From Charina bottae (Eukaryota; Chordata; Lepidosauria; Squamata; Charinaidae), in the NCBI GenBank assembly GCA_023362775.1, contig JALMGJ010000012.1, positions 20,101,501 through 20,165,500 on the forward strand: a DNA stretch of 64,000 nt. The letters are read 5' to 3'. The notes beneath the pieces are model-generated. The model had not been told where the DNA came from, searched no databases, and was given only the letters and a program-made list of their open reading frames with translations. Position 1 is the stretch's first letter, and every line of letters begins with the position of its first letter. Shown here piece after piece: positions 1 to 10,619 of the stretch. Made by a program: the position numbers and the translations under genes.

Positions 1-559
1 TGGGCGGTCATGTAAATAGATTTAATAAATAAATAAATGTCCCTAATACACTTTTTTTACAAAATGTTTTACTTACATAAAAACATTTTTGCATGCTGAT
101 TCACCAAATGTATCCATTTTGTTTCACTTTTTTCTACTGTATGAATTCCTGTACCTTTTCTTGTTTGCAACATTTCAGAATCTGGAGAAATACAATCACT
201 GATTGCTAAACTTCAGCATTCAACAATGCCATTGCCATTGTCTTTGATGTAAATGCATACTTGAGGTTTTTAAGAGTGCCCACACAAATTCACAGGCAGT
301 ACTATCTTCTATGCATGCTCATTAAGACACAAGGACTGTAAAATACAATAGAACTCCTAGATAAGTTTGCAAACAATTGCTGCTTCAAGAAGAACAGTTC
401 ACCCAATCTCGAATGTCTTATTTTGGCTTATAGAACTTACTTTTTGACACAGGTATTTTTTTAAAAAATTGTATTTAGCATGGGAGCTGCATACTTCCTA
501 TCCATATTTATAAGTTCTTGTTTTACTCTGCTTTTTCCTCACTTCCTTCACATTCTCAG
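1..559. other. CPLX4 intron (3' part) with LINE tail at its edge
   Basis: This is non-coding sequence upstream of the CPLX4 exon, ending in the acceptor tract just before position 560. The first ~43 bases resemble the common LINE 3' end in this window (a GGGCGG box, then AAAT-type repeats). Nothing else is recognised. That it is a CPLX4 intron is inferred from the downstream exon. Confidence 0.6.
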
Positions 560-787
560 AGTGAATTGGATGAGACTCAGATCCAGCTGGGTGGAGATGA
601 GGTGGACTTGCCAGAAGATCTCCAGAAGATGGTAGTAGAGGATCAAGAAGAGGAAGAAGACAAAGATCATTTTTTTGGACAGCTTCAGAACATCCAGAAT
701 ATGGACATGGATGCTATCAAAGAAAAAGTCCAAGCTACTTTCACTGATATTAAGCAGGCAGCTGAACAGAAGTGTTCTGTAATGTAG
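560..787 (+). CDS. CPLX4: Complexin-4, last coding exon
   Basis: Complexins bind assembled SNARE complexes and control synaptic vesicle fusion; complexin 3/4 work at retinal ribbon synapses and are membrane-anchored by C-terminal prenylation. The exon follows a pyrimidine-rich acceptor (cacattctcag) and starts in phase 0 with [12 protein letters not shown], which parallels the family segment SEMDENQIQMAGD. An acidic stretch ([10 protein letters not shown]) and an amphipathic [18 protein letters not shown] segment follow, ending in the CAAX box CSVM and TAG at 785-787. The 75 residues match the usual length of the C-terminal part of CPLX4. Earlier exons lie to the left of the window. The reading frame is intact. 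RAX follows on the same strand, as expected from vertebrate synteny. The exon start is inferred from the AG and from where homology begins. Confidence 0.93.
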   Translation, partial: SELDETQIQLGGDEVDLPEDLQKMVVEDQEEEEDKDHFFGQLQNIQNMDMDAIKEKVQATFTDIKQAAEQKCSVM

Positions 788-2035
788 TAAAGACATTTCA
801 CAAGATCTAGGTACAAATGTCCATAGAAGTGGATGACTAGTGGGAGAACAGCAACAATTGGTGCTGCTGCTTACTCATCACTCCCTCCCTCTTTATGAGA
901 TGTGGTGTGTTTTTTTTTTCCAAATAACATAAAAACAACCATTGAGAGAAGTTGTGATGGTGATAATGGAATTCCAGTATTGCAGATTATTATTATCCGA
1001 ACCTGTACCCCTTTGCTCACGTACCTGCTTTGTGTAGAACCATTTTCAAATACTTTGCACTAATATTTAGCATCTCAAGCATCAAGACAATATCCAGAGA
1101 ATACTTGTGTTTATTTATTTATTTATTTATTTATTTATTTTATTTATTTATTAGATTTATCACCACCCACTCCTCCAAGGGGGACTCTGGGCGGTTTACA
1201 ATAAAATACGATCAATTAGAATACAACTATAAATAAGTTAAAATAACATTCAAATAAGACTTGTGTTACTCTGATGCAGCTAATCAAGTATCATAATAAT
1301 GAACAAATTATTCTACCATAAGCATTCAAAGATTGCATCTTACTTTATAAGATGCAAGAACCATTGTTCTGAGTTAAGTGTATATATAAACATCCATGGC
1401 TAGGAACTAAAACCAGTGAAAGTGAACAAAATTAAAATTAGAAGGAATAGACAGTGAAAATTACTGTAATAACAGTACTGTAATCAAAAATGTTTTTCTT
1501 CTACTAGTGAACTGATTAGTTGATTATATAGAGTTTCTTCACACTTTTTAAAAATCCTTATACCTGAGTTCTGTACGATTCACTCTGAGGTAACTTGCAT
1601 ATTTGCAGCTGCATCTACAATCGTTTTTTTCCCCTTAAATTAAAAAACAAAAACCATAAATATTTATATTTCCAGCCTCCTGGTAAATTTTTTAGATCCC
1701 TTTCTAAAGAATCCTCTTTGAGAAGGGATTTTGCTACCCATACATTAACATATTAATTGTTGTGTGTTTCCCCCTCCTGCCAGGATGGCAGTCTCTGTGT
1801 TATTTTAAATAGCTTATATTGTTGTTTTAATCCATGTAAGCCACCCAGAGTCATTCACCAGTGTGCAGCTGGGAAAACTGAATTTACAAATAAATTCTGT
1901 TTTATTAAGGGGGAGAAATGTTATATATGAAATTAATTTTAAAAATATGCAACATTTTAGACTGATGGACATCACTGGAATTTCGAAAGGTATCTTGAGT
2001 GCACTCACCAAATGGCTGACCCAGTGGATGCATTC
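788..2035. other. CPLX4 3' UTR and downstream flank
   Basis: No gene is seen. The 3' UTR of CPLX4 must begin here, but I could not choose a poly(A) signal: the AATAAA near 1202 lies inside a LINE tail. A second LINE-tail-like piece lies at about 1780-1910 (CACCCAGAGTCATTCACCA, then an AAATAAA-type end). Confidence 0.5.
1105..1265 (-). repeat. LINE 3'-end fragment (L2/CR1 type) with TTTA tail
   Basis: A (TTTA)n tract runs into the antisense form of the box ACTCTGGGCGGTTTACAA. The same box and AATA tail end the long LINE at 38138-42697, so this is a short 3' fragment of the same broad group in reverse orientation. Confidence 0.7.
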
Positions 2036-2043
2036 ATTTAGTA

Positions 2044-2304
2044 CAGGGGTGGGCAACGTCAGGCCCACGGGCTGTATAAGGCTCACGGGGCTCCCGCCTA
2101 AGGCCCGCGGGGCTCCCGCCCGCAAACCCCGCCCCTTCCACGCAATTGGCTCCTGCCCACAAACCCTGCCCCCCAGTGCTTGTGATTGGCTCCCGCCCAC
2201 AAACTCCAGTCCCCGGTCCGCAGAAATCCAAGAACCCCCACCCCCCGGTCCCTGGTTATAAATATCCAAATGGCCCTTGGCAGAAAAAAGGTTCCCCACC
2301 CCTG
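2044..2304. mobile_element. hAT-type MITE, family A
   Basis: The ends are CAGGGGTGGGCAACG and (on the other side) GGTTCCCCACCCCTG, forming imperfect terminal inverted repeats. A perfect 8-bp target duplication, ATTTAGTA, lies at 2036-2043 and 2305-2312. The interior is GC-rich with repeated cccgcc(c)gcaaa(c) blocks. It has no coding capacity. The copy at 54993-55261 is the same family in reverse. Confidence 0.93.
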
Positions 2305-3254
2305 ATTTAGTAGAATATAACCTTGCCACCTTCCTAGACTCACTGATTTCTCCTAGGTCCGGCTTTCCTTTATTTTTTTATTGTTTTCTAGGAAGGTAGT
2401 GGCTCTTCAAAACAAGGCTGAGTTGCAACAATTCACCATTTTAATGTTTTGAGAATATTTACAGGGGCTTATATGAGTCAATAAAAATGATGGTGACGAA
2501 GTCTAGCAACTTGCCTTTTAGCAAGTAATTTTTTTAAAAAAAATTACAATCTACTAAAGTTAAGTGGATGAGGTGCTCTGGCAGATAAAAGTCTGGCACA
2601 TGGGCACCCATCACATCTGGCCGCCTCTTCCTGAAACATGCAATTCTCCATAAAACTTATACTTGAATGAACTTTATTACTTATAGAGTAAATATATTTT
2701 AAAATGAAGGGGCGTGGTGGCTCAGCGGGTAAGACACCAGGCTTGTTGATCGGAAGATTGCAAGTTCAGAGGTTCGAATCCCTAGCCCAGAGCTTTCCAA
2801 ACTGTGTGTCGCGACACAAAAGTGTGTTGCCTGCGGGGCCCAGATGTGTTGCGTCAAAACCCAGAAGCACTGATGATCAGCGCTTCCGGGTTTTCCCGCG
2901 GTGACACACCAAAGGCGGCGTGCGAAAATCCGAAACAATGTCCAAAATATATTAGATATACTGGAATATTTGGAACAACACTATGAAAAACAAGCTGCCT
3001 TGATATTTATAGATGCTGAAAAAGCCTTTGACAATTTAAATTGGCCTTTTATGTTTAAAGTATTGGAAAATATGAATTTTGGAGGAAATTTTACTAAGTG
3101 GATTAAATCAATATATACTCCCCAATTTGCAAAAATAATTGTTAATGGAGAATTTAGTAAACCATGTGAAATTCAAAAAGGTACAAGACAAGTGTATTGT
3201 CGAAGGCTTTCACGGCCGGAGTTCAATGGCTGTTGTGGGTCTTCCGGGCTGTGT

Positions 3255-3335
3255 GGCCGTGTTCTGGAAGTTGTGGTTCCTAACGTTTCGCCAGCATCTG
3301 TGGCCAGCATCTTCAGAGGGCAGGAGCACAGATAG
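3255..3335 (-). ncRNA. Hammerhead ribozyme core, PLE left arm
   Basis: Read on the minus strand, the core is CTGAAGA, a stem II hairpin (GCTGG...CTGGC with wobble pairs), then GAAACGTT and AGGA. Upstream CCCT pairs only partly with AGGA for stem I. Hammerheads in the terminal parts of PLEs are established in the literature; that this copy cleaves is inferred. Confidence 0.6.
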
Positions 3336-3389
3336 AAGCAAAATCTCTGTGCCCAGGTAGAGTGGCAATGTTCTATTTATAGAGCTAAA

Positions 3390-5306
3390 TTATAGGAGAT
3401 TAGGTGGGGTTTTTTGTTGTGTTGAAATGTTAACGAGTGGCTGATGAGTGTGATTAGCATGTTCATTGTGAGAAGTATTCCCATGTCCTGGTGGTTGGAC
3501 TGAGTTCGTTGACCTTTTGCAGGCTGTGTTTTTCAGGACTGGTAGCCAGGTTTTGCTAATTTTTAAACTTTCTTCTTTTTTATTGTAACTGTGCTGGTGT
3601 TTGTGAATTTCAATGGCTTCTCTGTATAATCTGGTGTAGTGGCTTTTGGTGTTGTCCAGTATTTCTGTGTTTTCAAATAGGATTTTGTGTCCCGTTTGCT
3701 TGAGAGCATGTTCAGCTACTGAAGATTTTTCCGGTTGCTGTAGTCTGCAGTGTCTTTCATGTTCTTTTATCCTGGTGTGAATGCTTCGTTTTGTGGTTCC
3801 GATGTATACTTGTCCACAGCTGCATGGTATGCGGTATACTCCTGCAGCGGTGCGGGGGTCCCTTTTGTCTTTTGCTGATTTTAGCATTTGTTGTATTTTT
3901 CTGGTGGGTCTGAAGACTGTTTGAAAGTTGTGTTTTTCCATCAGTTTTCCCATGCGGTCAGTGACTCCTTTGATGTAGGGCAGGAATACTTTGTTTGTGG
4001 GGGGCTGTTTTTCTTCAGTTGGATGTTGTTTTCTTGGTTTGATGGCTCTTTTTATTTCATTCTTGGAATAGCCATTTGCCTGTAGGACCCAATTCAGATG
4101 GTTAAGTTCATTGTTGAGAAATTGGGTTTCACAGTTTCGATTAGCACGATCCACCAAGGTTTTGATCATGCCTCTCTTTTGTCGTGGGTGGTGATTGGAA
4201 TTTTTGTGTAGATATCGGTCCGTATGGGTGGGTTTTCTGTATACTTTGTGCCCTAGTTTGAGGTCCGGATTGCGTATGACCAGCGTATCTAAAAATGGAA
4301 GTTTGCCATCAATTTCTTTTTCCATAGTGAATTGTATATTGGGGTGGATGCCGTTTAGGTGGTCCAGAAATTTCTCCAGTTCTTCTTCAGTATGACTCCA
4401 AATTGCGAAGGTGTCATCCACGAACCGGAACCAGACTGTTGGTGTAATGGGTGCCGATTCCAAAGCCTGTTTTTCAAAGTGTTCCATGTAAAAGTTTGCT
4501 ATGACTGGGCTCAGGGGGCTTCCCATGGCAACGCCATCCATCTGTTCGTAGAACTCATTCTCCCATTGAAAGTAACTAGTTGTTAGTCAGTGTTGAAATA
4601 AAGCTGTAATGTCTTCTGGGAAGATTTGCTTGATGAGTGCCAGGGTGTCCCTTACTGGCACCTTGGTAAACAGGGAGACCACATCAAAGCTGACCAGTTT
4701 GTCCGTGTGGTTGAGTTTTAGGGTGCTGATTTTGTTGATGAAATGTCCTGAGTCTTTGATGTGGGATGGAGTCTGTCCTATGTGGGTCTGTAAAAGGGTT
4801 GCCAAATGTTTGGATAATTCATATGTCGGGGAGCCAATGGCACTTACAATGGGTCTGAGTGGGATCGAGTCTTTGTGGATTTTGGGGAGTCCGTATAGTC
4901 TAGGTGAGAGAGCTTCTGTCTTGCAAATACGTTGTAGTACGTTGGGATGCAGGGAGGAGCTCTTTATCAGTGTGTTGGTTTGCTTCATGATTTTGCTGGT
5001 CGGATCCCGTCTTATTGTTCTGTATGTGGTGGGGTCTAGTAATTCTCTGATTTTGTCTTTGTATTCATCTATGTTCATAATTACCGTGGCATTGCCTTTG
5101 TCCGCTGGAAGGATGATGATGTCTGGGTCCGAATTGAGGGTCTCTATGGCGTTTCTCTCCTTCTTAGTAATGTTGCTGGTGGGGGGCTTTGCTTTCCTTA
5201 GGATTCTTGCCACTTCACCCCTTATTTCTTCTGCTTCTTCCTCTGGACGTTGGTGAATGGCTGACACCAACAGTCTGGTTCCGGTTCGTGGATGACACCT
5301 TCGCAA
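3390..5306 (-). pseudogene. PLE reverse transcriptase-GIY-YIG protein, one nonsense codon
   Basis: This is one reading frame on the minus strand from about 5306 to 3390, broken only by a TGA at 4589-4587. The N-terminal part has LPADKGNATVIM and the fingers motif SPRLYGLPKIHK; SFDVVSLFTKVP and MGSPLSPVIANFYME follow, and the catalytic box is RFVDDTFAIW. The C-terminal part carries the GIY-YIG endonuclease core (GVYRIPCSCGQVYIGTTKRS, then HTRIKEHERH). PLE proteins copy their RNA at a nick made by this nuclease. The stop sits just before LTTSYFQWENEFYEQMDGVA and makes this copy non-functional as it stands. The frame is truncated at the N-terminus by the inversion junction near 5263. Confidence 0.88.
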
Positions 5307-6319
5307 TTTGGAGTCATACTGAAGAAGAACTGGAGAAATTTCTGGACCACCTAAACGGCATCCACCCCAATATACAATTCACTATGGAAAAAGAAATTGA
5401 TGGCAAACTTCCATTTTTAGATACGCTGGTCATACGCAATCCGGACCTCAAACTAGGGCACAAAGTATACAGAAAACCCACCCATACGGACCGATATCTA
5501 CACAAAAATTCCAATCACCACCCACGACAAAAGAGAGGCATGATCAAGACCTTGGTGGATCGTGCTAATCGAAACTGTGAAACCCAATTTCTCAACAATG
5601 AACTTAACCATCTGAATTGGGTCCTACAGGCAAATGGCTATTCCAAGAATGAAATAAAAAGAGCCATCAAACCAAGAAAACAACATCCAACTGAAGAAAA
5701 ACAGCCCCCCACAAACAAAGTATTCCTGCCCTACATCAAAGGAGTCACTGACCGCATGGGAAAACTGATGGAAAAACACAACTTTCAAACAGTCTTCAGA
5801 CCCACCAGAAAAATACAACAAATGCTAAAATCAGCAAAAGACAAAAGGGACCCCCGCACCGCTGCAGGAGTATACCGCATACCATGCAGCTGTGGACAAG
5901 TATACATCGGAACCACAAAACGAAGCATTCACACCAGGATAAAAGAACATGAAAGACACTGCAGACTACAGCAACCGGAAAAATCTTCAGTAGCTGAACA
6001 TGCTCTCAAGCAAACGGGACACAAAATCCTATTTGAAAACACAGAAATACTGGACAACACCAAAAGCCACTACACCAGATTATACAGAGAAGCCATTGAA
6101 ATTCACAAACACCAGCACAGTTACAATAAAAAAGAAGAAAGTTTAAAAATTAGCAAAACCTGGCTACCAGTCCTGAAAAACACAGCCTGCAAAAGGTCAA
6201 CGAACTCAGTCCAACCACCAGGACATGGGAATACTTCTCACAATGAACATGCTAATCACACTCATCAGCCACTCGTTAACATTTCAACACAACAAAAAAA
6301 CCCACCTAATCTCCTATAA
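5264..6319 (+). pseudogene. PLE RT/GIY-YIG C-terminal part in the sense arm
   Basis: The segment restarts at TPTVWFRFVDDTFAIW and continues through the GIY-YIG domain to QQKNPPNLL and a stop at 6317-6319. It is the near-identical inverted partner of 4446-3390. It lacks the N-terminal half of the RT, so it cannot encode a working protein. A longer open frame begins at 5189, but its first ~25 codons are antisense to the other arm and are spurious. Confidence 0.88.
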
Positions 6320-6383
6320 TTTAGCTCTATAAATAGAACATTGCCACTCTACCTGGGCACAGAGATTTTGCTTCTATCTGTGC

Positions 6384-6436
6384 TCCTGCCCTCTGAAGAT
6401 GCTGGCCACAGATGCTGGCGAAATGTTAGGAACCAC
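6384..6436 (+). ncRNA. Hammerhead ribozyme core, PLE right arm
   Basis: The core CTGAAGA (6393-6399) is followed by a wobble-paired stem II (GCTGG...CTGGC), then GAAATGTTAGG. The G-to-A change after GAAAC/T weakens the palindromic ACGT stem III seen in the other copies, so this copy may be less active. Confidence 0.55.
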
Positions 6437-7428
6437 AACTTCCAGAACACGGCCACACAGCCCGGAGTACAAGACAAAGTTGTCCATTATCTCCACTTTT
6501 GTTTATATTGGTACTAGAGGTTTTATTGAGAGATATTAGACAAGATGATGGTATTTATGGTATTAAAGTTAAAAAAGAAGTTTATAAATTAAGAGCCTTT
6601 GCTGATGACTTAGTCTTTACTTTGGAGAATCCACTAGATGGAATTGAATTATTGATACAGAAATTGAAAGACTTTGGGTCGTTAGCAGGGTTTAAAGTGA
6701 ATCTACAGAAAACAAAAGTCTTGACTAAAAATATGGACTATCATCAACAAGAGAAATTGAAAGAAATAACGGGATATTCAATGGAAGAAAAAGTAAAATA
6801 TTTGGGAGTATATTTAACAGCTAAAAACGTTAAGTTGTTTAAGAATAATTATATTCCACTTTGGATAGATATTAAAAAGACTTGGATCAATGGGAAAAAT
6901 TGCAACTATCATTATTAGGTAGAATTAGGTAGAATCAGCGCTTCCGGGTTTTCCCATGGCGACACACCAAAGGCGGCGCGCGAAAATCCGAAAGTGCCGC
7001 AGCCACGGCGGCGTGCAAAAAACGAAAGCGGCAGCAGTGCTTCCGGGTTTTTGCGCGCTGCTGCAACGGCGGCACTTCTGGGTTTTCCCACGGCGACACA
7101 CCAACAGCGGTTGGTGTGTCACTGCGGGAAAACTTTGGAAAGCCCTGCCCTAGCCCCACGTGACGGAGTGAGCTCCCGCACTAGCCCCAGCTCTTGCCAA
7201 CCTAGCAATTTGAAAGCATGCAAATGCAAGTAGATTAATAGGTACCACTTCGGTGGGTAGGTAACAGCGTTCCGTGTGCGTCATGCCGGCCACATGACCG
7301 TTGAAGCATCTTCGGACAACGCTGGCTCTTTGGCTAACAAACGGAGATGAGCACCGGCCCCTAGAGTCGGACACGACTGCACAAATGTGCGGGGGGGGGG
7401 GACCTTTACCTTTTTTATATTTTAAAAT

Positions 7429-7727
7429 ATCATTGGTTTCATTTCCATTTTTATTAAATGCTTGTGTTTTATCTTATTGTTAATTTGCCTGAAATACTGG
7501 CTGGAAGATGGATTCAATACATTAAATAAGACAATGTAAATATGGGAAATGGTAGTCCCTTGCTATACACAGCCATTTTCGCTTAATTCAACAAACTTCC
7601 ATTCCATTGTTATTTGCAGAAGAACTAAAAAGTAAAGTTTATGGTTATAGGTTTTTAACATTTGATTTTATTGTAAACCACCCAGAATCCCCCGTTGGGG
7701 GAGATGGGCAGTGATAAATTTGAATAG

Positions 7728-7762
<35 letters not shown>

Positions 7763-9065
7763 AGTTGGTGGTGATAGAATCCTTGTCCCTTTTGATGTGC
7801 ATTGCATGTGCAACACACATAAAAAAGGAGCTTTCATCATTTGATCACAGCCACCATCTTTACTTTTTTGACCACCCTAACAGACACCCCTACTTCACAG
7901 CAGACCCACTACCTTTTATCAGCATTTGCACATTTTAAAATTGATTCCATTTATTTTCCCATCTTGAAGAAACATTCTCTCCAGCTACAGAAATTCTTCC
8001 GTTTGGGGGCCCTGGACTTTATGGCCTTATGCCAATTGCCATATTTATCGTCCATATTGCTTATCACCCTTGTCTTATAAGTATAATTATATAACATATA
8101 ATTATATAACATAATAATATATAATAATACGATATAATTATTATATTAGTTTATTATATTAAGCATGATCACAAAGTCGATGAAATTATTTAGGAAGTAT
8201 TTTTAAAGTATTTAAAAATGTGAAATAATGCTGGCTTATAGGGTTAAGGCGCAGAGTAAACAGACAGAGTGCAGCTTTTATGGCTAAAATGTTTACTTGT
8301 AATAAAGGCAATAAATGTATATACAGTTACATTATTGCAAAAAAAGGAAAAACAAACTTACAAGCAGAGTATCGTGTTTTGTTTCCATTGACAGACATGA
8401 AGGGGCTCATGCCATGGCCTACACACACAGCCATGCATAGTATTTAAAAAATAGAAGAAAAGTGCTATGAAGAGGATCCTGGTTGCTGGTGGTCTTTGGC
8501 ATCCTCAAGTCAACCCAGTACTTGTTGCCCTGATGGCCTGTGACCCTCTCTGAGACCTTTCGGGGTCCTGGACTTCTGGCCTAAGGCCTAGCTTGAGTTG
8601 CGCCCTTGTGCATCATCTGGTGGTCTGATAATATGCAAAGGGAACCACTTTGCTTGCAACATTCTGAACAGGTCTGCAAATAGATGACATGAAAGACTGC
8701 AGGGACTGTAAACACCACCCTGGAAAAACCTTCTCCCAGCAAAGCTGTCTTTCTTGTCTGCTTTTTAGAGGTTTACTTGACAAAGGTGAACTTTTAGTTT
8801 TGAAACAAGATGAGCCCCCTAGGGATCAAAAGACAGGGTAACTAGGACTGGCATCATAAGCAATTCTCATCTTAGTTTTTTCCTTGAATGGTGAAACGCC
8901 ATTTCCAGGCAGCAAATGGGAGGGGAGAAAGACATGTGAAAGCAGCAGCAGGTAAGTTGTCCCTGAGAACATCTCAGAGAGCCATAAAACAGCCTGGAGA
9001 TCAAAGACTTGCAGAGGAAAGGGGGAGATTGAAGTGAGAGAGTGTCTCTACCCTTCTGTTTCTCT
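7429..9065. other. Intergenic stretch, no gene
   Basis: A LINE 3' tail lies at about 7660-7765 (CACCCAGAATCCCCCGTTGG, then AAAT repeats) and an AT-only patch at about 8085-8165. The rest (8200-9060) has no recognised feature and no convincing open frame. Confidence 0.5.
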
Positions 9066-9073
9066 CTCTACAG

Positions 9074-9190
9074 CAGTGTTTCTCAACCTTGGCAACATTT
9101 AGACGTGTGGACTTCAACTTCCATGCTGGCTGGGGAATTCTGGGAGTTGAAGTCCACACGTCTTAAAGTTGCCAAGGTTGAGAAACACTG
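9074..9190. mobile_element. Fully palindromic hAT-type MITE, family C
   Basis: The element starts CAGTGTTTCTCAACCTTGG and ends with its near-complement. Almost the whole 117 bp is an inverted repeat around a short loop (CATGCTGGCTGGGGAATT region). The TSDs CTCTACAG (9066-9073) and CTCTACAA (9191-9198) match at 7 of 8 bases. Related copies are at 18810-18944, 53030-53150 and 54663-54797, plus a half copy near 29050-29100. Confidence 0.88.
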
Positions 9191-9900
9191 CTCTACAATC
9201 TTTCCTTGATGGCAGGGAGGGCATCTTATCCCTCCATATGCAGAAGATATCCTGCCCCCTTGACTTGGCCAGCGCTGCCCATACCTCTTGTCTCACCCTG
9301 TATAGCAACTTCTCTCATACCCAGATATCTGAAGTAAACCAGTACCTTGATTGTCTGGATCGATTTTGGTTGGGAGATGGCCATCAAGCTGGTCATCAGA
9401 AAGTATCCTCAGTGTCCCTACTGGCAAGGAGTAACCGCCACACCCAATTCAACGTTTCTTTTGACTAGTCTCCAAAATACTTTTTCAATATATTCCAAAA
9501 GTGTTTGACTGACATGGATACTTGCCTGCATTTGCTTTTCTAATGCACAAAGCCAGGTCGGTTTATTATAAGTAGCATCTTGCTATAATTATCCGCACAA
9601 CTGAGAGGTAGAGCTGCTAATTTACAAGGTGCCTAAAAGAATTTCTGATTATTGACTAATCCTTCCTAATCTCTTAAGGACTGCAGCAGTCATCTCATGG
9701 TAATGCTGGGCACAGTTTTCCCAGGACAATCACATTGCTGGTAAGGTCTTTTACAAGGGAGGAAACCCAAGTCAACCGTCCTGTTCACAGCAATCCTGTT
9801 TGCTGCTTTTAGTCTTTCCTGCACACAGAATGGACCAATCTGCCAGTTCTGTTTTCCCTCGGGGCCTTTTTTTTCTCTTGAATACAAAACAAACAGAAAT

Positions 9901-9922
9901 AAATATATATATATATACACAC

Positions 9923-9969
<47 letters not shown>

Positions 9970-10072
9970 TATACACACATATACACACACATATATATAT
10001 ATATATACACATACACACACACACATACACACACAAATACACACACACATACACACACACATACAAACACAC

Positions 10073-10113
<41 letters not shown>
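9901..10113. repeat. TA/CA microsatellite followed by (AAGT)n
   Basis: Alternating (TA)n and (CA)n/(CACATA)n blocks run to about 10075 and then an (AAGT)n block to 10113. Long open frames over this tract encode only simple repeats and are not genes. A short (GAT)n tract follows at about 10158-10181. Confidence 0.95.
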
Positions 10114-10114
<1 letters not shown>

Positions 10115-10185
10115 ATCTCTCTCTGTTAAAGTCCTAAAAATTCAGAAGTGTTTTAATGGATGATGATGATGATGATGATATTTTT

Positions 10186-10605
10186 ATTCCACATTTTTAA
10201 TTTGTGTAACTTAAGGTGGCAAACATAGCTAATCCTCCTGCCTCCTGTTTTCCCCACAACACTCCCCCTGTGAGGTGGGCTGGGCTGAGAGAGAGTGACT
10301 GGCCCAAAGTCACCCAGCTGGCTTTCATGCCTAAGGCGGGACTAGAACTCTCAGTCTCCTGGTTTTCTCTTGACTCCTTCCTAGGGCTGAAAGAGAGTGA
10401 CTGGCCCAAAGTCACCCAGCTGGCTTTCGTGCCTAAGGCGGGACTAGAACTCTCAGTCTCCTGGTTTGCTATTGGCTCCTTCCTAGGGCTGAGAGACAGG
10501 GACTGGCCCAAAGTCACCCAGTCGGTTTTCATGCCTAAGGTGGGCCTAGAACTTACAGTCTCCTGGTTTCTAGGCCAGCACCTTCACCACTACACCAAAC
10601 TGGTT
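10186..10605 (-). repeat. CORE-type SINE with three tandem 102-bp units
   Basis: On the minus strand it reads as a tRNA-like head (AGTTTGGTGTAGTGGTGAAGG), a core (GTGACTTTGGGCCAGTC) and a LINE-like tail (GTTGTGGGGAAAACAGG). The core unit is tandemly repeated: GGGCTGAGA-like unit starts fall at 10282, 10384 and 10486, exactly 102 bp apart. A relative with two units lies at 28190-28540. Confidence 0.8.
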
Positions 10606-10619
10606 CTGGTAATGGTAAT

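Larger units (their letters stand above)
3192..6466. mobile_element. Penelope-like element with large inverted arms
   Basis: The insertion has direct repeats GTACAAGACAA at 3181-3191 and 6467-6477 that duplicate the L1 target. It consists of an antisense copy (about 3192-5263) joined head to head with a partial sense copy (about 5264-6466). The arms of ~1.2 kb are nearly identical: the translated arms differ at one residue near the C-terminus (QQKTPP versus QQKNPP). Each outer end carries a hammerhead ribozyme core. Inverted partial copies are a known feature of PLE insertions. Confidence 0.9.
2936..6933 (+). pseudogene. L1-type LINE ORF2 fragment, split by a PLE
   Basis: Two pieces, 2936-3191 and 6467-6933, join in register. 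The left piece encodes a reverse-transcriptase start with DAEKAFDNLNW and ends KGTRQ. The right piece resumes with (S)CPLSPLLFILVLEVLLRDI, then has the catalytic box as FADDLVFTLENP, and continues to about QWEKLQLSLLGRI. This is the L1 pattern (compare DAEKAFDK and ADDMIVYLENP in L1). The fragment lacks both ends of ORF2, a 3' UTR and a poly(A) tail, so it cannot be active. Confidence 0.85.
2788..7147. mobile_element. hAT-type MITE, family B, split by an L1 fragment
   Basis: The MITE runs from 2788 (CAGAGCTTTCCAAACTG) to 7147 (TTTGGAAAGCCCTG). The perfect 8-bp TSD CCCTAGCC at 2780-2787 and 7148-7155 shows that it jumped into the SINE. Complete copies lie at 14144-14415 and 30981-31249. Here the interior is interrupted at 2936-6933 and part of it is duplicated (2876-2935 and 6934-6993). 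Confidence 0.93.
2706..7415 (+). mobile_element. tRNA-derived SINE with BovB-like tail, split by a 4.36-kb nest
   Basis: The SINE body is 2706-2787 plus 7148-7415. Its head has Pol III boxes (A-box TGGCTCAGCGGG, B-box GGTTCGAATCC). Its tail has the BovB-like stretch AGAGTCGGACACGACTG and ends in ACCTTTACCTTTT. A 13-bp TSD, TATATTTTAAAAT, lies at 2693-2705 and 7416-7428. The middle was split by a hAT MITE that itself holds an L1 fragment and a PLE. The uninterrupted copy at 32602-32938 confirms that the two halves belong together. Confidence 0.93.

Noticed and set aside
2706..2787. tRNA gene
   Set aside because: A and B boxes are present, but the sequence continues into a SINE body and tail, has a TSD, and has a second copy.
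5189..5263. N-terminal extension of the sense PLE frame
   Set aside because: It reads the complement of the antisense arm; homology starts at TPTVWFRF.
9690..10081. Overlapping open frames on both strands
   Set aside because: They translate a TA/CA microsatellite.
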